Source of the DNA: Candidatus Woesearchaeota archaeon
GTDB lineage: Archaea > Nanobdellota > Nanobdellia > Woesearchaeales > UBA11576
Direction of reading: 5' to 3'
Length of the DNA stretch: 12,609 nucleotides
Assembly: GCA_030591125.1 (NCBI GenBank)
Contig: JAUVBP010000012.1
Location: 1 to 12,609, forward strand
This document shows, in pieces, positions 1 to 5,694 of this stretch. The translations under genes and the position numbers were made by a program. How positions within the stretch are numbered: the stretch's first letter is position 1; the number at the start of each line of letters is the position of its first letter. The notes under the pieces were generated by a model. It made no database searches, was not told where the DNA came from, and saw nothing but the letters and a program-made list of their open reading frames with translations.

Positions 1-2
1 AT

Positions 3-272
3 CATCTCCGGGATTTCCTGAAGAAGAAGCTTGTGTCTTGCGTCGCTGTTGATGTGCGTCCTGGTGAACGGGAGCGCGAGAAGGAATATGTGCAGGAGTT
101 CGATGCAGAGATACTTAGGCTGGTGCCTGATGCGAGTGATGCCGTGCTGTTTGTTCAGGCCCTTAAGTTGCGGGCGAATGTCTTGACGCGGGACAAGCAT
201 CATCTGTTCACGACAAGAGCAGAGAATTATCTTAATGAGTATGGTGTGCAGGTATTGAATGAATTGCCTTGA
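3..272 (+). CDS. PIN-domain (VapC-like) protein, C-terminal part, cut by window edge
   Basis: The reading frame is open from base 3 with no stop, so the gene begins before the window; the GTG at 33 is probably not the true start. The visible 89 residues end with a pattern typical of the second half of a PIN domain: an acidic 'PDASDAVLFVQAL' helix, then 'ANVLTRDKHH' (strand followed by the conserved T-x-D), then a short tail. PIN domains are metal-dependent ribonucleases; in archaea most are VapC toxins or rRNA-processing nucleases. The first catalytic aspartate would lie outside the window and cannot be checked, nor can an upstream VapB-type antitoxin. A T-rich tract follows the stop. The PIN call is fairly safe; toxin versus housekeeping nuclease is open. 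Confidence 0.65.
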   Translation, partial: HLRDFLKKKLVSCVAVDVRPGEREREKEYVQEFDAEILRLVPDASDAVLFVQALKLRANVLTRDKHHLFTTRAENYLNEYGVQVLNELP

Positions 273-274
273 TC

Positions 275-300
275 CTTTTCTGTTCCAGTTCTTCTTTTTT
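275..300 (+). terminator. Probable U-rich archaeal terminator after the PIN gene
   Basis: Three bases after the stop codon the plus strand becomes pyrimidine-rich and ends in six consecutive T (295-300). Archaeal RNA polymerase can terminate on such T tracts without a hairpin. No strong stem precedes it. Confidence 0.45.
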
Positions 301-517
301 GACGCAGCACTAAAGCCTGCTTTCGCTTAGCTCGCTTTGCTCACTAAGCTCCAGGACGCCGACGCATGCTTGAGGTCGAAATGGTTAAGTTTCGCCGCAG
401 GCGTTCCCTATTTATTGATTGCATTTCTAGACCCTGATGCATGCTGATTGGCGTCACCGGCTTTATTGCTGCTTGTATTTGCGGCAACGGTCATAAAACA
501 GAAACTAGTCGGGTTGA
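301..517. other. Gene-free stretch with three small inverted repeats
   Basis: No convincing coding frame is present. GCTTAG (325-330) pairs with CTAAGC (344-349) around a 13-base loop that holds the near-repeat CTCGCTTTGCTCA. CGCC-GCA-GGCG lies at 393-403. A nested stem is formed by ACCG (456-459) with CGGT (488-491) and GCTGC (468-472) with GCGGC (481-485). The word GCATGC occurs twice (364-369 and 440-445). The last stem lies just beyond the stop of the minus-strand gene at 518 and may help end that transcript. No tRNA signature is visible. Confidence 0.35.
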
Positions 518-886
518 TCAAGTGTGTGTAGACTCGCTTTTCGTATGATATTCTTCGAATTTCTCTACAGTCAGCAGAGTATCAATAGAGGAATGATCCG
601 GGTCAAATCCCTCTCCGAGCCTGTTGCCTGCAATCAGCTCACCGCCATAGTCGACAGCTGACCTGACGTAATCCGTAATCTCTCTAATCATGTCTGGCTG
701 TTCCTGCCCTCTCTCGATCGCATGATCCAATACAGAACCTAAAAATCTATAATAAAGAACATTCACTCTCTTATCTGATGATCCATCAACGATAGTTCTT
801 TTTATCTCAGTGAGTCTTCCAAGCATTTCTGGATAAGCACCTTGTAGAAATCTATAATGATTATTGATCCAATCGTTTTCTGTCAT
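518..886 (-). CDS. Small hypothetical protein (122 aa)
   Basis: I do not recognise the family. The protein is soluble-looking, mostly helical and mixed in charge, with no signal peptide, membrane segment or cysteine. It begins MTENDWINNHYRF and ends in a polar tail (FEEYHTKSESTHT). I chose the ATG at 884-886; a frame from TTG at 920-922 would add a 12-residue hydrophobic extension (IYFLLLTP) that looks like translated untranslated region, and neither start has a clear Shine-Dalgarno. It lies 45 bases downstream of the large surface-protein gene on the same strand and may be transcribed with it. Nothing in the sequence ties it functionally to that protein. Confidence 0.6.
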   Translation of the reverse strand: MTENDWINNHYRFLQGAYPEMLGRLTEIKRTIVDGSSDKRVNVLYYRFLGSVLDHAIERGQEQPDMIREITDYVRSAVDYGGELIAGNRLGEGFDPDHSSIDTLLTVEKFEEYHTKSESTHT

Positions 887-931
887 TTTCGTCGTAGGGG
901 TCAACAATAAAAAATAAATCAATTAAAAAAA

Positions 932-3097
932 TTAAATCTTAGGCTTCGACAGCGCGTATACAAGCGTAACCACGATGCCGACTATCACCAGTATACTCAA
1001 CAGTGAAAGCACTGCCAGGTATGCACCAGAGTCCTTGAAAGCTCCAGAGTCTGACGTGGTGTCAGTCACTCTTGCAGGACCTGTAGCGACAACCCTTGAG
1101 CCTGATCTTGAACTCTCCAGCTGTGAAGCGGTACCGCTCATTACAACATCAACTGTTGAAGGTGTGCTGGTGCTTGTCGAACTCTGACTTGATGTGCCTG
1201 AAGCCTGACTCGAGCTTGACTGTGAAGATGTCGAGCTTGAGGTGCTGCTTGTCGAGCTTGAGATTGTGCCGCTGCACGTGACAGTCACTTCGATGTCAGC
1301 CTCATCAGTCTGCGAATTACCATCATCCCTGAACAGTTTGGCTATGATCGGATAGTTTCCAGGTGCCATGTCAGCAGGGACGTCAACATCCAGGTGGTAG
1401 TTGAACTCCACACAATCATCATCATCCCTGTCCATGGCGTCGCAGTCAGCGTCATCATCATAAGCACCCATCTCGAACTCTTCTCTTATGCTGATGCCGA
1501 ACTGTGAGCTCTCTACCTTAAGGACGACTTCATCATCAGTCTTCTCACCGATCGATCTTCCATCGATATATATCCTGAAAGACCTTCCGCATTCAACTTG
1601 TGAAGGTGAATCGAACCTCATGAAGATGAAATCTGCCTTGTTCTCCCTGTCGACATTGATAGAGAAGTTGAAGAATGCCCTGTGTGAAGCGCCGTTCTCA
1701 TCCTCTGCCTCTGCGACCAGCTCTACAGTGAGCTTGCCAGAGTCAGAATCCCAATCAATATTGTCATCATCGAAATCGATCTCTTCAAGGTCACTCTTGT
1801 CACCAGCATCAAGGTCGATGTCAAGGTCTCCCTCGATATTGTCCCCATCTTCGCCAGCGCCGAAGAATATGACGTTGATCTCGATATCGTTCATCTCTCC
1901 TTCATCATAATCATCGTCAAAGAGGTTCTCTACCTTGACCTCTATAGCGAAAGTATCACCTGGCCTTGCATCATCATCTGCAGTGCTGCCGTCGTCCATA
2001 GTGTCCCATGAACTGTCATCTATGCTGACCTTGACAGTGTCGAACTCAAGCATCGATTCTGCATCGGTCATTATATCTGAACTTGCGTTCACTTCGTTGG
2101 ATGTGAATACAAGTGTTCCGACAGTATCGACTCCAGAATCTGCATTGAGCGGGACCATGGTGTGTACTGTGACCATGAACTGTCCGCCAGGTATCAGTGT
2201 GCCTGGTACAGCGCCTGTGACTACTGTGTCTGCGCCTGTTGAAGATAGCGTGATCCCTGTAATCACAAGATCACCATTGTTGGTTATCGTGGCATCTGTC
2301 GAGACATTCACATCCCTTTCACTCTCTGCATGCTGTATAGCAGGAAGAGATACTGAGTAGATAGGTGCAGTCACTACAACATTAAGTGTGATGCTCTGGT
2401 CGACTCCATCATATGAAAGGTCTACCTGTCCTGTGTAAGTACCCGTAGGCTGTACAGCAGAAGGGCTGAATGAGATTGCAAAAGTATTGCCTGACCCATG
2501 CGCGACTACAAGGTTTCCTGTAGTGCTGCCTGAGACTGCCAGATTGTTTGTGCCTGAAGTGAAAGGGCTTGTCACTGTGTATGACAGGCTGTTCATGTCA
2601 GCATTACCTGTGTTGGTAACTGAGACTGTTATCTGTCCTGAAGCGCTCTGCACTATTGAAGGTGTGTCCGCAGAAGCTGCGTATGAAGGGACTTCATTCA
2701 CAGTAAGGGTGACTGTTGCAGCATCATTGTTCGTGCTGTTCAGTGTAGCATTGATCAGTCCTATGTACGTACCTGCTTTTTGGCCTGAAGGTATGGTAAG
2801 TATGATTGCTGAAGGAGAGCTTGCACCTGCAGTCAGATCGAATGTGGCAGGGTTAAGCATCAGTGCGCTGGCAGGGATGGTGTCAGATCCTGATGTCAGG
2901 TCTGTGGCACTCATCGCAATGCCTGTAAGATCAGAACTTCCGGTGTTCGCTACAGTCACTAATTCTGTAGAGTTTATTGCCCCAGGATTACCTGAAAGTG
3001 CGACATTCGTCTCCTGTATATTGACGTTGCCTATTGCAGCAACGCTGAAAACAAGCGCCAATGCCATTATAAGGTGTAAAAAAAGCTTTTTTACCAT
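932..3097 (-). CDS. Putative S-layer / cell-surface protein, C-terminally membrane-anchored
   Basis: A secreted structural protein of about 721 residues. It has an N-terminal signal peptide (KK then LFLHLIMALALVFSVAA). Three beta-sandwich repeats of about 100 residues each follow (roughly 25-137, 140-248 and 250-355), with the 'VTVANTGSSDLTGI / VSVTNTGNADMNSL / ATITNNGDLVITGI' pattern of CARDB/NPCBM-associated-like domains. Next come a very acidic segment (about 355-465, runs of D/E such as DFDDDNIDWDSD), another acidic beta-rich domain with C-x9-C spacing (DCDAMDRDDDDC), a Ser/Thr-rich stalk (about 612-650), and a single membrane helix before the tail SKPKI. This is the architecture of proteins annotated 'putative S-layer protein' in DPANN archaea. 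The acidic clusters may bind calcium (inference). The start is set at ATG 3095-3097, because the GGAGGG on this strand (3108-3113) sits about 10 bases before it; a TTG at 3104-3106 in the same frame is almost against that Shine-Dalgarno. Confidence 0.8.
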   Translation of the reverse strand: MVKKLFLHLIMALALVFSVAAIGNVNIQETNVALSGNPGAINSTELVTVANTGSSDLTGIAMSATDLTSGSDTIPASALMLNPATFDLTAGASSPSAIILTIPSGQKAGTYIGLINATLNSTNNDAATVTLTVNEVPSYAASADTPSIVQSASGQITVSVTNTGNADMNSLSYTVTSPFTSGTNNLAVSGSTTGNLVVAHGSGNTFAISFSPSAVQPTGTYTGQVDLSYDGVDQSITLNVVVTAPIYSVSLPAIQHAESERDVNVSTDATITNNGDLVITGITLSSTGADTVVTGAVPGTLIPGGQFMVTVHTMVPLNADSGVDTVGTLVFTSNEVNASSDIMTDAESMLEFDTVKVSIDDSSWDTMDDGSTADDDARPGDTFAIEVKVENLFDDDYDEGEMNDIEINVIFFGAGEDGDNIEGDLDIDLDAGDKSDLEEIDFDDDNIDWDSDSGKLTVELVAEAEDENGASHRAFFNFSINVDRENKADFIFMRFDSPSQVECGRSFRIYIDGRSIGEKTDDEVVLKVESSQFGISIREEFEMGAYDDDADCDAMDRDDDDCVEFNYHLDVDVPADMAPGNYPIIAKLFRDDGNSQTDEADIEVTVTCSGTISSSTSSTSSSTSSQSSSSQASGTSSQSSTSTSTPSTVDVVMSGTASQLESSRSGSRVVATGPARVTDTTSDSGAFKDSGAYLAVLSLLSILVIVGIVVTLVYALSKPKI

Positions 3098-3186
3098 TTT
3101 CTTCAAGCCCTCCGAAATATAATATCGTTATTACGTGTAATTGTGATTCATAATGTCAAGGGAGTATCAGAACTCGCCTTAAGGCC

Positions 3187-3194
3187 TTATAAAA
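3187..3194 (-). promoter_or_regulatory. Candidate TATA box for the minus-strand surface protein
   Basis: On the minus strand the sequence reads TTTTATAA, preceded by a purine/G stretch. Transcription would start about 26 bases downstream, near 3164, leaving a leader of about 65 bases that includes the GGAGGG ribosome-binding site at 3108-3113. Confidence 0.4.
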
Positions 3195-3286
3195 CACTAT
3201 CCCCCCTTTATTCTACAAAAAACGCATTGTGGTCGGTCTTTTGTTATTAAAGAATAGTGTCACGTCTCTATTTATATATTTCTGTT

Positions 3287-3319
3287 ATGCTCAAAAATTC
3301 TATCAGAAATTTTTGGCAT
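3287..3319. repeat. 12-bp inverted repeat (hairpin)
   Basis: ATGC-T-CAAAAATT (3287-3299) pairs with AATTTTTGGCAT (3308-3319), giving 12 base pairs with one bulged T and an 8-base loop. It lies in the divergent region just past a TATA-like block. It could be a terminator-like or operator element; it is too isolated to be part of a gene. Confidence 0.55.
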
Positions 3320-3529
3320 CCTAAAAATCTGTCTGTCAAAACGAGTGTCAAGGTATATTAGGTATCTATATTCGGGTTGAGGTGTGACGCTCGTGACGGA
3401 TTTTTATGATTGAGGTGTTGTTTCTGGATTCGGGCAATTATCCTAAAATCATATGAATTCGGGGTCTATTCTATTCATCCGCAATAGATTTCGTGAAATT
3501 GTCGCTTTTGATAAAAAATTGTATCAAAG

Positions 3530-3537
3530 TTTTAATA
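3530..3537 (+). promoter_or_regulatory. TATA box of the GGDEF gene
   Basis: TTTTAATA, preceded by CAAAG (possible BRE), is centred about 28 bases before ATG 3562. That distance predicts transcription starting at or next to the start codon, so the mRNA would be leaderless. Confidence 0.55.
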
Positions 3538-3561
3538 TTCTCGCAGGACATACTATATACA

Positions 3562-4410
3562 ATGACCTCGCTAAAGGGTCCTTTTTCAGGGCGTGATTCA
3601 GACAGCAGCTTAGAGAATAAGCTGTCGGACGGGCAACCGCTGAAGGCGGAGACCATGGATGAAGCAGCAGACCTTCTGCGATGCCTCATCGCCAGCAATA
3701 TGCCTGAAGAGTACAAGGAGGCCAGCAACCATCTACTTGATTACATCGTTGAGACCGGGAATTCCAGTCTTGATGCAGCAAGACACGATGCGATGACAGG
3801 CCTCTACAACCAGGGCTATTTTCTTGATACGCTGGAGAAGGAAGTGAACCGGTGCTCCCATAATGGGAGCACATTCTCTTTAGTATTGTTCGATCTTGAT
3901 AATCTGAAAGCCCTGAATGATTCTCATGGACATGCATTCGGAGACAAGGCCATCAAGAAAGCAGCAGAAGTGCTGAGGAAAGAGACGCGATTGTCTGATA
4001 CCTGCGCGCGTTATGGCGGCGATGAGTATGCAGTGATATTACCATCGACTTCCGTCGAGGATGCGCAGTACATGTGCCAGAGGGTGCGTGCTTATCTCAA
4101 TCGTATACAGTTCCTGCACAATGGAGAGGAGAAGAGGATCGGAGCGAGCTTCGGCATAAGGTCGTATGATCCTTCGGTCAGTGCTTCGGAGCTGTTCAGG
4201 CAGGCAGATGATGCTCTCTATCATTCAAAGGGAGAGGGGAAAAATGTGATCACCGTGTATTCAAAAGAGGTGGAGCTCGCGAAGAGGAGACGGCAATCAG
4301 AGCAGGGCGTAGGTGACAGTGATGAACGCGGGCTTTCAGATACCGATGAGAGAGATGTTGAAGTGTTGTGTCGGGATTATGTGCGTGGTGAAGTGACGAA
4401 AGTCGCTTAG
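3562..4410 (+). CDS. GGDEF-domain diguanylate cyclase (soluble)
   Basis: Predicted to make cyclic di-GMP from two GTP. The GGDEF domain occupies about residues 77-235 of 282. It shows DAMTGLYNQGYF at its start, the metal-binding FDLDNLK, the nucleotide-binding ND-SHGHAFGD, the signature RYGGDEY (F to Y at the last position, with the G-G-D-E residues kept) and the closing ADDALYHSKGEGKN. An inhibitory I-site RLSD sits exactly five residues before GGDEY, as in product-inhibited cyclases. The N-terminal 75 residues are helical and unrecognised; there is no membrane segment or PAS/GAF-like domain. The C-terminal tail is charged with a short near-repeat (DSDERG / DTDERD). I prefer ATG 3562 to GTG 3493 because the TATA box at 3530 would lie inside the longer version. 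C-di-GMP enzymes are uncommon in archaea. The gene lies 90 bases upstream of the peptide-modification genes on the same strand. Confidence 0.85.
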   Translation: MTSLKGPFSGRDSDSSLENKLSDGQPLKAETMDEAADLLRCLIASNMPEEYKEASNHLLDYIVETGNSSLDAARHDAMTGLYNQGYFLDTLEKEVNRCSHNGSTFSLVLFDLDNLKALNDSHGHAFGDKAIKKAAEVLRKETRLSDTCARYGGDEYAVILPSTSVEDAQYMCQRVRAYLNRIQFLHNGEEKRIGASFGIRSYDPSVSASELFRQADDALYHSKGEGKNVITVYSKEVELAKRRRQSEQGVGDSDERGLSDTDERDVEVLCRDYVRGEVTKVA

Positions 4411-4413
4411 GGA

Positions 4414-4428
4414 TCCTGTTCAGCAGGA
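4414..4428 (+). terminator. Small hairpin after the GGDEF stop
   Basis: TCCTG (4414-4418) and CAGGA (4424-4428) flank a 5-base loop, 3 bases after the TAG. No T run follows, so a terminating role is doubtful; it may protect the 3' end. Confidence 0.25.
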
Positions 4429-4446
4429 CAGTGGGAGTGCAGCATA

Positions 4447-4482
4447 TTATGAGATAGAGTTCAAGCCCTATCTTTTGCATAA
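4447..4482 (+). promoter_or_regulatory. Leader hairpin just before the peptide gene
   Basis: AGATAG (4452-4457) pairs with CTATCT (4468-4473) around a 10-base loop, and TTATG (4447-4451) can pair with CATAA (4478-4482) across a TTTG bulge. The stem ends 4 bases before the GGAGG ribosome-binding site (4487-4491). It could act as a terminator (it is followed by TTTT) or control translation of the peptide. Conservation in relatives would decide. Confidence 0.4.
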
Positions 4483-4500
4483 ACATGGAGGAATTTTAGG

Positions 4501-4590
4501 ATGGAAAAAGAAAATGAGACGAGTATGCCCCTTAAAGGGCACCTTAATGACTGCCCGTTAGGCGATTTTGAGACGGACTGTAATTGTTAA
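4501..4590 (+). CDS. Candidate RiPP precursor peptide (29 aa)
   Basis: A 29-residue ORF, ATG to TAA, with the best Shine-Dalgarno in the region: GGAGG at 4487-4491, nine bases before the ATG. The first half is polar and charged (MEKENETS...) like a leader; the second half, NDCPLGDFETDCNC, carries all three cysteines (C18, C27, C29) and four acidic residues. C18-P-L-G-D22 is a C-x3-D motif, the pattern in which SPASM radical SAM enzymes form Cys-to-Asp thioethers in ranthipeptides such as freyrasin (established knowledge for other systems). The DC pairs at 17-18 and 26-27 are also notable. It is followed after 18 bases by a radical SAM/SPASM gene, the usual arrangement for a precursor. I do not recognise the peptide as a member of a known family. 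The alternative is a short leader ORF controlling downstream expression. Confidence 0.65.
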   Translation: MEKENETSMPLKGHLNDCPLGDFETDCNC

Positions 4591-4605
4591 TTTTTTTTAT
4601 TTTTT
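4591..4605 (+). terminator. T-rich tract between precursor and radical SAM gene
   Basis: Directly after the precursor stop codon are eight T, then A and six T (TTTTTTTTATTTTTT). In archaea such tracts cause full or partial termination. Read-through termination would give more precursor mRNA than enzyme mRNA, as expected for a precursor-plus-enzyme operon. Confidence 0.5.
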
Positions 4606-4608
4606 AAA

Positions 4609-5682
4609 ATGGTCAAATACCTAGTCTTTGAAGTCACGGGAAAATGTAATCTGAGATGCAAGTACTGTTATAATTCCAGATATGCTGAAGAAGAACAACT
4701 GAAGACTGAGCTCACTACTGATAGGATCAAATCAATCTTATCTGAAGCAGAAGAGTCAGGCTTTGGCCTGGTCGCGTTCTCTGGAGGAGAACCATTCCTG
4801 AGAGGGGACCTGATGGAACTCATAAGATTCTCTCCACTCCCGGTCAGCGTACTGACTAATGGGGATATGATAACCAAGGCACAGATTGAAGAGTTAAGCC
4901 GCATCGATAACTTCAAGGAGTTGCGCTTCAGTCTTGATGGGTTCAAAGCTCATGATTCTGTAAGGGAGAACAGCGACCATAAGAGGATAATCGACAACAT
5001 CCAGTTTGCACGTTCACTTGACATCAACGTATCTATCAATACTATGATCACCAGTTACAATCTCTCTGAACTTCAAACACTATATGATCTCATCGATTCA
5101 AGCCTTAGAGGGATCATGTGGCGCTTGGATGTGCCTTTGATCATGGGTCGCTACAGATCATTCGAGAAAGAGCTCGCTGTCCAGGAAGGACTATTGTTTG
5201 AGGAGCTGAAAAAACTGATATCGAGATACTCTGCAGAGAGACCTGACTTCAGGATGATAATTGCGAACATATTCAAATCAAATCTTGAAGAGTCTGGATT
5301 CTACGAGCATAGCATGACAGAACACCCTTGTGATTATGCGTTGGGTTCCCTGACTGTGAGATCCAATGGGGATGTCTCTTTCTGCCCTTCATTGAGCCTG
5401 ATTTTCGGAAACGTGCAATCTTCATCCTTGGCAGATATCATGAGGAGCGACAAGTATCTGGAATTCACCAGGCTCAAGATCAAGAACATCGAGGGCTGTA
5501 TCGATTGCAATTACTTACGTATATGCGGGACTGGTTGCAGGGCAGATGCTTATGAAGACACTGGGAGCATCACGGGTAAAGATGAGTCTGCATGTGTCCA
5601 TTTTGCGCGATTTGAGAAGCACATATTGCCTATATTGTCTGAAAACCTGAATGAACAGTTCGGTGCATTATTGAATGATTGA
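4609..5682 (+). CDS. Radical SAM/SPASM peptide-modifying enzyme
   Basis: A 357-residue radical SAM protein. The [4Fe-4S]-SAM site is C13-NLR-C17-KY-C20, and the SAM-binding GGEP motif is at residues 59-62 (FSGGEPFLRGDL). A TIM-barrel core follows. The C-terminal SPASM domain has the complete canonical spacing, C241-x12-G-x4-C259, then C297-x2-C300-x5-C306-x3-C310 and C329, so two auxiliary iron-sulfur clusters are expected. SPASM proteins modify peptides (PqqE, anaerobic sulfatase maturase, sactipeptide and ranthipeptide enzymes). No N-terminal peptide-recognition (PqqD-like) domain is present, since the SAM motif begins at residue 13. The gene lies 18 bases after the 29-codon peptide gene and 12 bases before the synthetase-like gene. 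It has no visible Shine-Dalgarno of its own. Its substrate is therefore probably the upstream peptide (inference). Confidence 0.88.
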   Translation: MVKYLVFEVTGKCNLRCKYCYNSRYAEEEQLKTELTTDRIKSILSEAEESGFGLVAFSGGEPFLRGDLMELIRFSPLPVSVLTNGDMITKAQIEELSRIDNFKELRFSLDGFKAHDSVRENSDHKRIIDNIQFARSLDINVSINTMITSYNLSELQTLYDLIDSSLRGIMWRLDVPLIMGRYRSFEKELAVQEGLLFEELKKLISRYSAERPDFRMIIANIFKSNLEESGFYEHSMTEHPCDYALGSLTVRSNGDVSFCPSLSLIFGNVQSSSLADIMRSDKYLEFTRLKIKNIEGCIDCNYLRICGTGCRADAYEDTGSITGKDESACVHFARFEKHILPILSENLNEQFGALLND

Positions 5683-5694
5683 TCGGTGTAAGAT

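Larger units (their letters stand above)
3107..3561. promoter_or_regulatory. Divergent intergenic region with repeated short motifs
   Basis: It separates the minus-strand surface gene from the plus-strand GGDEF gene. It contains an AT-rich TATA-like block (TTTATATATT, 3271-3280), a strong hairpin (3287-3319), three copies of ATTCGGG (3370-3376, 3428-3434, 3457-3463; offsets 58 and 29), two copies of TTGAGGTGT (3377-3385 and 3410-3418; offset 33) and two close TGTCAA (3334-3339 and 3346-3351). No protein-coding frame with plausible features is present. The repeats look like a cluster of regulator sites upstream of the GGDEF promoter, but no bound factor can be named. Confidence 0.4.

Noticed and set aside
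3077..3094. Near-palindrome TAAAAAAAGCTTTTTTA at the surface-gene start
   Set aside because: It is explained by the Lys-Lys-Leu-Phe codons of the signal peptide.
1488..3122. Several long plus-strand reading frames opposite the minus-strand surface protein
   Set aside because: They are Ser/Leu/Val-rich mirror images of the surface-protein codons with no ribosome-binding site or family resemblance. The minus-strand frame has a signal peptide, domain repeats and a membrane anchor.
3493..3561. N-terminal extension of the GGDEF protein from GTG 3493
   Set aside because: The TATA box at 3530 lies inside it and points to a start at ATG 3562.
4452..4473. GTTCAAGCC in a hairpin, resembling a tRNA T-arm
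   Set aside because: The loop would be ten bases, and neither an acceptor partner nor D and anticodon arms are found upstream.
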